From: CAVXXD01 sp963765625
Lineage (GTDB): Bacteria; Actinomycetota; Geothermincolia; Geothermincolales; Geothermincolaceae
NCBI GenBank assembly: GCA_963765625.1
Contig: CAVXXD010000012.1
Span: 372,001 to 436,000, forward strand
Reading direction: 5' to 3'
DNA: 64,000 nucleotides
Shown in pieces: positions 53,795-62,796 of the stretch; positions within the stretch are counted from its first letter, which is position 1; the number at the start of each line of letters is the position of its first letter. The notes under the pieces are model-generated. The model saw only the letters and a program-made list of their open reading frames with translations, made no database searches and was not told the DNA's origin. Both the position numbers and the translations under genes were made by a program.

Positions 53795-55218
53795 CCGTCG
53801 TCCCGGTAGTTGACGTTGCCGGTGGCCGGGTCGGTGGAAGGGACGGCAGTCGACATGTCCACCTGCGCCGTGGGGGCGGACGTGCCGTCGGCGTTGTGGT
53901 ACTTGGGGACGTTGACGTCGGGGTAAAGGGTGGACCTGGGGTACCAGGCATAGTCGGTGACGACGGCCCTTCGCTTGGTGATGCTGGTTGGTGTAACGTT
54001 CAACACCAGCAGGTCGGAGGCGATGATGACGTCGCCCGACGGGTAATGATCGCGGATGCTCTGCATGGCCGAATCGATGGTGTCGTCGGTGGCCTGGAAG
54101 TGCGTGGGCACAGCTAGCCGGGGCGGCGGGGTCATCTGGCTGAGCAGGTAGCCGAAGGCGCCCTGCGGCGTATGCGAGCTGTTCTGGACGGACAGGGCGT
54201 AGTTGTAGGCTGCGTCCCATTCACTGGTATCGACCTGGTCCGGGCTGGTGATCCCGAGGTTCTTCATAGCCCAGACGTCCGCCGGGACGACCATCTCGTG
54301 GACCAGCACGTCCACCCCTCCCGCCTGGTCGATCATGGTGTAATTGGGCTTGGTGTCCCCGGAGAAGATCATGGAAAGGCCGTTCCACTCCAGCTTGTAG
54401 CTGACGGAGCCCTTCCTGGTGTGGATGGCGGGGAAGTGGGTGATTTTCACGCCGGTGGCAGGGTTGTCGTAAGCGACGTTGTCACCGGGGACGGCGCCGT
54501 ATTTCATCCAGTCAAGCTCTATGGGCACCAGGGCGTAGCCGTCGGTGGGGTCGTCGTTACCCACCGGGACGGGGGCCACCGGGAGGCCCCAGCCGGCCTG
54601 GGTGGGAGGGACGTAAGAGGCATAGCTGGTAGCCCCGAAGCTGAAGCTCTCGGTGTGCCAGCGGCACATCGCCCTTAGCATCTCGCAATATGCGTGCAAC
54701 CCATCCTCGTAGACCTCGCCGGTGACCGGATCGGGCACGCCGGACTTCGAGCTGCCCCAGACGTAGAGAGGAGACTTGCGGTCGGTGGCCGGCCCGAAGC
54801 AGTAGATGTAGGTGAGGTCGCTCATGTGGTCGCCATGGATGTGGGTGAGGAATATCTTGTTCATCCTGCCGTTGTCGATGCCCATGGTGTTGTACTTGAC
54901 GACTACGCCGGCCCCGCAGTCGAAGACGAACTGGTCTCCGCTGCCCGTCTCCACGAAGACGCTGTTGCAGTCCTGGGCCAGCCTCGGGATGACCGACGTT
55001 CCCAGGAAGCTGATGCGCATCTCGTTGGCACCCAGCGTCTCCGTCCCCGGGTAGTAGGGGTCGAGGCCGGCGATGAGGGAGTTGGTGTTGGCGGGGTCGG
55101 GCGCGGCTTGTTCGCCGGAGCTGTCTCCACAGCCGCCCAGAACATGTCCGATGGCCAGCCCTCCCAGGGCCAGGCCGGAAGCTTTCAGGGCATCCCTGCG
55201 CGTAAATTTCCTGAACAT
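53788..55218 (-). CDS. Tat-exported metallo-beta-lactamase-fold hydrolase
   Basis: 476 residues from the ATG at 55218, after GGGAGGAG; 46 further upstream codons look non-coding. The Tat motif TRRDALKASGLALGG runs into a lipobox (LGGC), so it is a probable exported lipoprotein. The zinc motif THIHGDHMSD is followed by a SMIFSGDTKPN segment and a late VPTHFQATDD His, which fit the metallo-beta-lactamase fold. The C-terminal 60 residues are extended. The natural substrate is unknown, and no known enzyme family could be assigned more exactly. Confidence 0.86.
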   Translation of the reverse strand: MFRKFTRRDALKASGLALGGLAIGHVLGGCGDSSGEQAAPDPANTNSLIAGLDPYYPGTETLGANEMRISFLGTSVIPRLAQDCNSVFVETGSGDQFVFDCGAGVVVKYNTMGIDNGRMNKIFLTHIHGDHMSDLTYIYCFGPATDRKSPLYVWGSSKSGVPDPVTGEVYEDGLHAYCEMLRAMCRWHTESFSFGATSYASYVPPTQAGWGLPVAPVPVGNDDPTDGYALVPIELDWMKYGAVPGDNVAYDNPATGVKITHFPAIHTRKGSVSYKLEWNGLSMIFSGDTKPNYTMIDQAGGVDVLVHEMVVPADVWAMKNLGITSPDQVDTSEWDAAYNYALSVQNSSHTPQGAFGYLLSQMTPPPRLAVPTHFQATDDTIDSAMQSIRDHYPSGDVIIASDLLVLNVTPTSITKRRAVVTDYAWYPRSTLYPDVNVPKYHNADGTSAPTAQVDMSTAVPSTDPATGNVNYRDDGY

Positions 55219-55407
55219 ATTGTTCTCCTCCCTTAAGGAACTCGCCACCCGGTTTCTTTTAAGTATTACTGCTGGTCCGGTGGAAATCCTGCAAAAGAAG
55301 TTTAAGCCCTCCCCGAAGGGGTTATTTAAATCCCTTAGGGCTGCCAATAATCTCATGTGACTTGACTTACTCAGGCCGTCGTTTCGCAGAGGGCATGCGG
55401 AAGGGGG

Positions 55408-55467
55408 GTGAAAGGGATGTGTGCTCTTTCGCCGTCGCTTTTTTCTGAATTATCTGAGAGAAGATAG
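55408..55467 (+). CDS. Possible 16-19-residue leader peptide
   Basis: An ORF that starts at GTG 55408 or ATG 55417, after GCGGAAGGGGG, encodes a peptide ending SLFSELSERR. Its TAG at 55465-55467 overlaps the AGGAGG site of the next gene, an arrangement that permits translational coupling. It is too short to test by homology. Confidence 0.25.
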   Translation: MKGMCALSPSLFSELSERR

Positions 55468-55479
55468 GAGGTGTCGGAG

Positions 55480-55800
55480 ATGATCCTGATGCTGGAGGTT
55501 ACTTATCCGGGAACGAAACTGGCCGATGTTGCCAATATGTTTACGCAGTATACAGCGGACAACCCCTTCCCGGACTGTGTCAAACTGGACTACAGCTACG
55601 CAGTCGCGGGGGGAGACGGCATAGAAGTCCGTCTGTTCTACAACATAGATGATGCCAGGTCGAAAGAAGGGACCGACTATGTCGCCAAAGGCGTTCTCTA
55701 TCACTTGGCGAAAGTCGAAGGCTATAAAGGTTCCTCTAAGATCGTCTATCCCCTGATGGAGGCTTACTCACTCGTCGACCTGACGCCGCCGGCGGTGTGA
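55480..55800 (+). CDS. Small conserved-looking protein of unknown function
   Basis: 106 residues from the ATG at 55480 (a GTG at 55471 is an alternative), after AGGAGGTG. It appears to be a soluble alpha/beta protein (MLEVTYPGTKLADVANMFTQ, GIEVRLFYNIDDARSKEG), perhaps a ferredoxin-fold dimer. I do not recognise a family. It lies between the divergent hydrolase and the giant repeat protein, and a strong hairpin follows 28 bp after the stop. Confidence 0.65.
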   Translation: MILMLEVTYPGTKLADVANMFTQYTADNPFPDCVKLDYSYAVAGGDGIEVRLFYNIDDARSKEGTDYVAKGVLYHLAKVEGYKGSSKIVYPLMEAYSLVDLTPPAV

Positions 55801-55828
55801 GACAAGAACATCTAGAGCACAATAAGAA

Positions 55829-55856
55829 AAGAAGCCGGGCTGATGCCCGGCTTCTT
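55829..55856 (+). terminator. Hairpin terminator after the small unknown gene
   Basis: A perfect 12-bp stem (AAGAAGCCGGGC, loop TGAT, GCCCGGCTTCTT) ends with a partial T run. It is symmetrical and could act in both directions. Confidence 0.7.
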
Positions 55857-55957
55857 ACTGCTCCGTATGAGACCCGCCGTCCTGCAGGAACATCCGCTCC
55901 TTGCTTGGCTGCCGCGCGATTTTAAGGTAGCATCTTCACAGCAGAGAAGGAGGGCAC

Positions 55958-58900
55958 ATGGGAAGCAGAGCTAAGTACGCGATATTATTCGTGGTCCTGG
56001 TTGCGTTGGGTGCGATGGCCTTTGCCGGCGTCGCGAGTGTGGCGCAGGGGGCGGTGTACGAATGGGAGTGGCAGAACCCGCTGCCCCAGGGCAATCCCCT
56101 ATGCGGCATCTCCGCCCTGGACGCCAGCCACGCCTGGGCTGTCGGCATGGGCGGCACCATCGTCTCCTGCGACGGCACCGGCTGGTCCACCCAGGAGTCC
56201 GGGACTACCGAGATGTTGATGGGCGTGTCCGCCCTCGACTCCACCCACGTCTGGGCGGTAGGCGAGAACGGTACCATCCTCTTCTACGATGGCACCTCAT
56301 GGGCTTCCCAGGATTCCGGAACGACCTCCTGGCTCAACGGTGTCTCGGCCCTCGACTCCACCCACGTCTGGGCGGTAGGAACCTATGAGGATACGTATGA
56401 GGGCGTGATCCTCTTTTACGACGGCACCACCTGGAGTGAGCAGTCGAACTCATCCGGCGAGCTTTGCGGCGTCTCCGCCCTCGATTCCAGCCACGTCTGG
56501 GCGGTGGGGGACGGCGTACTTTTCTTCGACGGCACGGACTGGGGCGCGCAGACATGCGATGCGTGGGTCCGCCTTAACGGCGTCTCGGCCCTCGACTCCG
56601 GCCACGTCTGGGCGGTGGAAGAGGCTCGTGACATGGATGGCGGTGGAATAATTCACTTCTTCAACGGCACTGCCTGGAGTGAACAGGCGACGGTCGGGTG
56701 GGGTGGGTCCTCGCTCAGGGGCATCTCCGCCGTCGACGCGAACCATGCCTGGTCGGTGAACGACAAAGGGGCCATCTACTTCTTTAACGGCACCACCTGG
56801 AGCGAGCAGTACCACGGGGAAGGCGGGGACAGGCTGTGGGGCGTCTCCGCCCTCGACGCTACCCACGCCTGGGTGTCGGGGTTCAAGGGGCCGACCATCC
56901 TCTACACGTCCGACGGGGGCACCAGCTGGAGCGAACAGACCAGCGGGAGCACCAGGGACCTGGTCGGCGTCTCTGCCGTCGATGCCGACCATGCCTGGGC
57001 AGTAGGATGGCCCAGCACCATCCTCTTCTATGACGGCACCTCCTGGAGCGAACAGGAAGGCGGCACTTCCAACACGCTTTATGGCGTCTACGCCCTCGAC
57101 GCCAGCCATGTCTGGGTTGTGGGCGAGGGCGGCACAATCCTCTTCTACGACGGCGCTTCCTGGAGCGAGCAGGAAAGTGGCACCTCTAACCGGCTGGCAA
57201 GCGTCTCCGCCCTCGATTCCACCCATGTCTGGGCAGTGGGGTCTGACGGCACCATCCGCTTCTTCGACGGCATCTCCTGGACCGCTCAAACCAGCGGCAC
57301 TTCGCAAAGCTTCAGCAGCGTCTCAGCTCTCGATTCCACCCACATCTGGGCGGTGGGGTCGAACGGCACCATACGTTTCTTCAACGGCACTTCCTGGTCT
57401 ACGCAAGCCAGCGGCACTTCCAACACGCTCAACGGCATCTTCGCGCTCAACGACAGCCAGGCATGGGCGGTGGGGTCGAACGGCACCATTCTCTTTTACG
57501 ATGGCGACTCGTGGGCTGCCCAGGACTCGGGATCGACCGCCTGGCTATGGGGCGTCTCGGCCATTGATTACTGCAACGTATGGGTGGCGGACGCGTCGGA
57601 AACGGTCCTCTTCTACGATGGCAACTCCTGGAGTAAGCAATTATACGTTCCGGCCGCCGGGGTGTTCGCCCTCGACGCTGACCATGTCTGGATCGCTGGC
57701 TTGAACGGCTCCATCCTGCGGGGATACTCCGGTCAGACCCGCAACGTGAGCGCAACAGCTTCCGGAACTGGGGGCTCCGTCTCTCCGGCCTCCCAGGATG
57801 TACCGCTCGGAGGCGATGCCACCATCTATATCACCTCCGACCCCGGTTATCATATAGCTTCCATCTTCGACGACTTCCAGGAGAAGGACATAACCAATCC
57901 CTACGTGATCACTGATGTCCTCGACAACCATTGTGTCAGCGTGACGTTTGCGCTCAACACCTATACCGTCGCGGCTTCAGCTGATCCTGTGGGCGGGGGA
58001 AATGTCACCGGGACGGGCACCTTCGATCACGGCTACACCGTCAACCTGACGGCGAATCCTGCCACCGGCTACCACTTCGTCAACTGGACCGAAGAAGGGG
58101 TGGGCGTGGTCTCAACCGACGCCACATACTCCTTCACCGCCACGGCGAACCGCACCCTGACGGCCCACTTCGCCGTCGATAGATACCCGGTTATTGCTTC
58201 CGCTGTTCCGGCTGACGGAGGCACCATCATCGGGAACAGTGTCTGGACTGACACCGGAGGCGAGCCGAGCAGTTACTTCTTTTTATCGTTGGCCAGTTAT
58301 GGCCCTGTCCTTTTCGCAAGCACGTATGACCACGGCGTGTGGCGTTACGACCCCGCGACTTCCACCTGGACCGACACCGGTTTCGATGTGAACAATTCTG
58401 ATGGCTATTCCAGTAATGATGCCTATTCCCTGGCCCGAGGTGGTGCATTCCTTTACGCGGCAACAGACAGCCATGGAGTGTGGCGTTACGATCCCGCGAC
58501 TTCCACCTGGACCGACACCGGTGGAGGAGTCAGCGGTTACAGTATCTACTCCTTTTCCTGGGACGGTTCCAGCCTCTATGCAGGAACAGACAGCCACGGC
58601 GTGTGGCGCTATGACCCCACGACTTCCACTTGGACCGACACCGGTGGAGGAGTCAGTGGTTACAGTATCCACTCCTTGTCCTGGGACGGTTCCAGTCTCT
58701 ATGCAGGAACAGACAGCCACGGCGTGTGGCGCTATGATCCCTCGACTTCCACCTGGACCGACACAGGGGGAGGTATCAGCACCAGCCCTGTCTTCTCCAT
58801 GGCTTGGGACGGCTTCGGCCTCTACGCGGGTACTTATGATAAAGGAGTGTGGCGCTACGACCCCTCGACTTCCACCTGGGCCGATACCGAAGGCGGAATG

Positions 58901-60592
58901 GGCAGTTATCAGATCAACGAACTGCTCTGGGACGGTTCCAGCCTCTACGCAGGCATCGATAGCCTCGGCGTCTGGCGCTACGATCCTGCGACTTCTGTTT
59001 GGGCCGACACTGGAGATTGGGCAAGTAGTAGTAGCAGCAATGTCACATCCCTGGCTTTAATCGATTCCAGCCTCTTCATGGGGTCCCAGGGTCTGTGGCT
59101 TTTTAGCGGGTACACTCACGGCCAGGTAGTGGACATGGAGGCTTCCCCCGCTACAGGGTACCAATTCGTCAACTGGACCGAGGGAGGGACCGTGGTATCC
59201 ACATCGGAGAACTACTCCTTCACCGCAACAGGGGCACGGACTCTTGTTGCGAACTTCACCTTGAGAACATACCTGATCGAGGCTACTGCTGATCCACTTG
59301 CTGGAGGCACTATCACTGGGGCTGGAGTATATGAACACGGAAAGAGTGTGTATCTTGTGGCCACCCCTGCTGCAGGATACCATTTCGTTAAATGGACCGA
59401 GGGAGAGACGGTGATATCTTCGCCGTATATATGTACCTTTACTGTTGTTGCTTCGAGGGCTCTGACCGCCCATTTCGCCATCAACGCTTATGCTATATCG
59501 ACTAAAAATTATCCACCTGCCGGAGGCAGCGTCACCGGTGCGGGAACTTACACCCACGGTGATACCGTCAACCTGGTGGCTACTCCTGGCACCGGCTATC
59601 ACTTCGTCAACTGGACCGAGGGGGCGACCGAGATACCCGGCGAAGACGCCACCTACTCCTTCACCGCCACCGCGCACCGCACGCTGACGGCCCACTTCAC
59701 CATCAACAGCTACACCATCGCGGCCTCGGCCGATCCAGCGGTTGGGGGAACCGTCGCCGGGGCGGGCTCCTATAACCACGGAGAAACGGTGAACATGACG
59801 GCTACCCCGGCGGCCGGCCACCATTTCGTCAACTGGACCGAAGAAGGGGTGGGCATGGTCTCCACCAACGCCACTTATTCCTTCACCGCCACGGCGAACC
59901 GCACCCTGGTGGCCCACTTCGCCATCAACACCTACACCATCACTGCCTCAGCCGGGGAGGGTGGGTCCATAACCCCCTCAGGAACGGTGACCGTCAACCA
60001 CGGAGCCAGCAAGTCCTTCACCATCACTCCGGATGAGGGCTGGAGCGTGGCCGACGTGACCGTGGACGGCGCCTCCCGGGGCGCGGTAACCACCGTCAAC
60101 TTCTCGAGCGTCACCGCCAACCACACCATCAGCGCTTCTTTTGAAGAAAACATCTCGCCCCTGGCCACCTGGTACCTGGCCGAAGGCTCCACCAACTGGG
60201 GATTTGACTGCTACATCTCCATCGTCAACCCCAACGACGAAGCAGTGGAGGTAGCAGCTGACCTACATGACCTCATCCGGCGCGGTGCCCGGCCCCACCG
60301 TCACCATGCCCCCCATGTCCCAGGCCACCGTCTTCCCCTCGGCCACCCTGGGAGCGGCCGACTTCAGCACCCAGGTGACCTGCACCGACGGCCAGCCCAT
60401 CAGCGTCGACCGCACCATGTACTGGACCGGGACCGGCTCAACCGTGGCCGAGGCCCACTGCGCCACCGGGGTCACTTCGCCCCGCCACCACCTGGTACAT
60501 GCCCGAGGGCTCGTCCAACTGGGGATTCGAGTGCTTCGTGCTCATTCAGAACCCCGGAGACACCCCCACCGAGGCTACGGTCACCTGGATGA
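55958..60592 (+). CDS. Giant secreted protein: two WAVG propellers, a nested 7-blade propeller, InlB-like repeats
   Basis: The main frame has 1544 codons, after AAGGAGGG. A signal peptide (LFVVLVALGAMAFAGVASV) is followed by 14 repeats of about 40 residues (residues about 45-590) with the pattern GVSALDSTHVWAVG then GTILFYDGTSW, which would make two seven-bladed propellers. InlB-like repeats (TGYHFVNWTE) begin near 590. At residues about 761-1051 seven repeats of the type LYAGTDSHGVWRYDPATSTW interrupt one of these. Four or five further InlB-like repeats and a TWYLAEGST domain (from about 1402) follow. Near 60255 the frame shifts, and the last 100 codons are out of frame; the true tail continues to 61432. 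It is probably a cell-surface or adhesive protein. Confidence 0.85.
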   Translation: MGSRAKYAILFVVLVALGAMAFAGVASVAQGAVYEWEWQNPLPQGNPLCGISALDASHAWAVGMGGTIVSCDGTGWSTQESGTTEMLMGVSALDSTHVWAVGENGTILFYDGTSWASQDSGTTSWLNGVSALDSTHVWAVGTYEDTYEGVILFYDGTTWSEQSNSSGELCGVSALDSSHVWAVGDGVLFFDGTDWGAQTCDAWVRLNGVSALDSGHVWAVEEARDMDGGGIIHFFNGTAWSEQATVGWGGSSLRGISAVDANHAWSVNDKGAIYFFNGTTWSEQYHGEGGDRLWGVSALDATHAWVSGFKGPTILYTSDGGTSWSEQTSGSTRDLVGVSAVDADHAWAVGWPSTILFYDGTSWSEQEGGTSNTLYGVYALDASHVWVVGEGGTILFYDGASWSEQESGTSNRLASVSALDSTHVWAVGSDGTIRFFDGISWTAQTSGTSQSFSSVSALDSTHIWAVGSNGTIRFFNGTSWSTQASGTSNTLNGIFALNDSQAWAVGSNGTILFYDGDSWAAQDSGSTAWLWGVSAIDYCNVWVADASETVLFYDGNSWSKQLYVPAAGVFALDADHVWIAGLNGSILRGYSGQTRNVSATASGTGGSVSPASQDVPLGGDATIYITSDPGYHIASIFDDFQEKDITNPYVITDVLDNHCVSVTFALNTYTVAASADPVGGGNVTGTGTFDHGYTVNLTANPATGYHFVNWTEEGVGVVSTDATYSFTATANRTLTAHFAVDRYPVIASAVPADGGTIIGNSVWTDTGGEPSSYFFLSLASYGPVLFASTYDHGVWRYDPATSTWTDTGFDVNNSDGYSSNDAYSLARGGAFLYAATDSHGVWRYDPATSTWTDTGGGVSGYSIYSFSWDGSSLYAGTDSHGVWRYDPTTSTWTDTGGGVSGYSIHSLSWDGSSLYAGTDSHGVWRYDPSTSTWTDTGGGISTSPVFSMAWDGFGLYAGTYDKGVWRYDPSTSTWADTEGGMGSYQINELLWDGSSLYAGIDSLGVWRYDPATSVWADTGDWASSSSSNVTSLALIDSSLFMGSQGLWLFSGYTHGQVVDMEASPATGYQFVNWTEGGTVVSTSENYSFTATGARTLVANFTLRTYLIEATADPLAGGTITGAGVYEHGKSVYLVATPAAGYHFVKWTEGETVISSPYICTFTVVASRALTAHFAINAYAISTKNYPPAGGSVTGAGTYTHGDTVNLVATPGTGYHFVNWTEGATEIPGEDATYSFTATAHRTLTAHFTINSYTIAASADPAVGGTVAGAGSYNHGETVNMTATPAAGHHFVNWTEEGVGMVSTNATYSFTATANRTLVAHFAINTYTITASAGEGGSITPSGTVTVNHGASKSFTITPDEGWSVADVTVDGASRGAVTTVNFSSVTANHTISASFEENISPLATWYLAEGSTNWGFDCYISIVNPNDEAVEVAADLHDLIRRGARPHRHHAPHVPGHRLPLGHPGSGRLQHPGDLHRRPAHQRRPHHVLDRDRLNRGRGPLRHRGHFAPPPPGTCPRARPTGDSSASCSFRTPETPPPRLRSPG
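58241..59110 (+). repeat. Seven kelch-like coding repeats inserted in an InlB-like repeat
   Basis: Seven units of about 40 residues, each with (G)VWRYDP(A/S)TSTW and a preceding SLYAGTDS-type strand. The third and fourth units are almost identical in DNA sequence. The residues just before (PADGGTIIGNS) and after (YTHGQVVDMEASPATGYQF) are the two halves of one InlB-like repeat. Confidence 0.85.
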
Positions 60593-61432
60593 TCGAGGGG
60601 GCTTCTCCCCAGGCCACCAACGTCACCGTCGGTGCCGCCTCCCGCTTGACCCTGAACATGGCCGACTACATCGGGGCCGCCGACGCCTCCATCAAGGTGG
60701 AATCGGACTCCCCGGTCATCTGCGAGCGGGCCATGTACCGCAACGACAGAAGGGAGGGCCACGACTCCGGCGGCACCCCCACCGCGGCCGCCGACTACTA
60801 CCTGGCCGAGGGCTGCACCGGCTTCGGCTTCACCACCTACGTCCTGGTCCAGAACCCCAACAACTACCGCCACCGACGTGGAGGTGACCTACCAGGCCGC
60901 CACCGGCGAGGTGGCAGGCCCCGCCTTCACCATGCCCGCCAACTCCCGCAAGACCATCTGCGTCAACGACACCACCGCCATCCCCGGGCCCGACCCTTCT
61001 TTCTCCACCCACGTCCACGGGGACCAGCCGATAATCGCCGAGCGGGCCATGTACTGGAACGGCGGAGACGACGACGCCCAGGTCTGCCACGACTCCATCG
61101 GCCTGGCCGCCCCCCACACCGCCTGGTACCTGGCCGACGGCCAGACCTCCGAAGGAAGAGAGACCTGGACCCTGGTCCAGAACCCCAATGCCTCCGACGT
61201 CACCGTACAGGTCACCTACATGACTCCGGACGGCACCGGCAATGTGGTCAAGGAAGAGATCATCCCGGCCTTCTCCCGTATGTCCTTTGACATGGCCTCC
61301 CACTCCGGCATCACCGGCCGGGCCGCCATCATGGTGGTATCCACCACCGGCAACCCGGTGATGTGTGAGCGGGCCATGTACTGGAACAACCGCGGCACCG
61401 GCACCGACACCATCGGGGGGTATGCCGACTGA
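60251..61432 (+). pseudogene. Frameshifted C-terminal tail of the giant protein (TWYLAEG repeats)
   Basis: The tail reads through in three consecutive frames. Piece one runs from LTYMTSSGAVPGPTV (60258) to VTSP (about 60482). Piece two runs from ATTWYMPEGSSNWGFEC (60484) to VLVQNPNN (about 60864). Piece three runs from TATDVEVTYQAATGEV (60866) to GGYAD and the TGA at 61430. Each junction needs the removal of one base. Together they form three further repeats of about 105 residues with the WYLAEG/YLADG opening and the CERAMYW close. Corrected, the protein has about 1,823 residues. Confidence 0.85.
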
Positions 61433-61467
61433 GGCGTGAAGGTTGAGGGCAGGCCTGTTGTGAAAGG

Positions 61468-62598
61468 TTACTTGGGGCCGACGGTGACCGAGAGCCGGCC
61501 GTCATCGCCGGCCTGCCACTCGAGAGACGATTCGTCCAGCCCGTAGGCCATCTCAACCAGGGCCTGAACCATGCCCACCATCAGAAGGGGCATGCACATG
61601 TTCTCGACGATCAGGGTGAGGCGGTCCTGCTCCCCGTCGAAGTAGACGAGGTTGCCCAGCCCGCGCAGGGCGAACATCTGTTTGAAGGAGAAGGCCGGGC
61701 GGTTCCAGTCCTCGGCGCTCCAGCTTTCCCGGGTGAAGCGGCGCATGGCCTCGATCACCGTGGACTGGATGGCGTCCCCCAGCTCCGCCTGGAGGTCGTC
61801 GAAGATGCCGTCCACAGAAGCGGGGCTGAAGATAGCTACTCGCCAGCCGGTGTCCGGATCGGTGATGGTCCCGTCATCGGCATCCCACTTGTAGCGCGCT
61901 ACCTCCAGGGGGAGATCGCACTCCACGCAGCGGTCGTACTTGATGTCGCCATTTTTATATTCGTACTTCTTCCTCTGGAGCCTTTCCTGCAAGCCGATGG
62001 GGTGCTGCGCGGGATAGACCTCGGTCGTATAGCGCGCCCCGTCCACCTTGCCGTACCTGACCCACATGTCGGAACCCTCGAAGGCCTCAACCCAGCCCAG
62101 GTTGTCGGCGGCCTGGAACAGCAGGGAGTAGGGGTTGTTCAGATAGAGCTTGCGCCAGGGGTAGTCGGCTCCCTGGTCCCACAGCTCGCCAAGATGCTGG
62201 TCGCCGTAACCGTAGATCTTGCCCGTGTCCACGAGGCTGGCGGTCATGACGCGCATGGTGGAAAGAAGGGCTTCTTTCTTTTCGGGGGGTATGTCCAGGC
62301 CCTGGCCTTCCTTGCGCCCCCCCGTACCCTCGAGTATCTTGCGTACCGCCAGGGGATAGGAGCGTTCGGTGAACACACGCGTCTCCCGGCTACGGCTCTC
62401 GATGACGATGTGCTCCACGGAAAGCCCGATCAGTTCTTCGATGCCCTTGAAGATGCGGTCGATGCATTCGCACTCGAACATGACCATGCGGTTGGCGCGG
62501 GATGACGAGAGGGATACCGCCCCGTTGGCTTCCCAGCGGAGGTCGCGGCTGATCAGAAGCGGGCCTCCGCAGCCCTGGCAGAACTCTATGCCGGCCAT
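61468..62598 (-). CDS. Uncharacterised protein of two related CxxC-containing halves
   Basis: 376 residues after GAGGAG. An N-terminal segment (FCQGCGGPLLISRDLRW, then IDRIFKGIEELIGLSVEHIV and IESRSRETRVF) is echoed from about residue 222 (RCVECDLPLEVARYKWDADD, VDGIFDDLQAELGDAIQSTV, IEAMRRFTRESW). The parts after each (SLLFQAADNLGWVEAFEGSD and LMVGMVQALVEMAYGLDESS) also align by eye, so the gene looks like an ancient internal duplication. The second Cys pairs could bind zinc or iron. I recognise no family. It has no signal peptide and no membrane segment. Confidence 0.7.
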   Translation of the reverse strand: MAGIEFCQGCGGPLLISRDLRWEANGAVSLSSSRANRMVMFECECIDRIFKGIEELIGLSVEHIVIESRSRETRVFTERSYPLAVRKILEGTGGRKEGQGLDIPPEKKEALLSTMRVMTASLVDTGKIYGYGDQHLGELWDQGADYPWRKLYLNNPYSLLFQAADNLGWVEAFEGSDMWVRYGKVDGARYTTEVYPAQHPIGLQERLQRKKYEYKNGDIKYDRCVECDLPLEVARYKWDADDGTITDPDTGWRVAIFSPASVDGIFDDLQAELGDAIQSTVIEAMRRFTRESWSAEDWNRPAFSFKQMFALRGLGNLVYFDGEQDRLTLIVENMCMPLLMVGMVQALVEMAYGLDESSLEWQAGDDGRLSVTVGPK

Positions 62599-62796
62599 CT
62601 ATCTCCTCGCTTTACCAAGATACTCGCTTCAGTCGGATGGAATATTTCTCGGCAGAAAAATTGAACTCCTGAATATTATAACGTTATTCAGCCCGGTGGA
62701 GGGGGAAATAACTGAATTTGCTCGGGTAGCTTCCCGGCGCCGTCTTCAGGACGAGTGCGGGATCTCTCAGGCTGCCTTCGAGCAGCAGGAGCCGGT

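Noticed and set aside
55313..55345. CCCCGAAGGGG followed by TTATTT as a terminator
   Set aside because: The stem is only 4 bp, and it lies within the leader of the divergent hydrolase gene.
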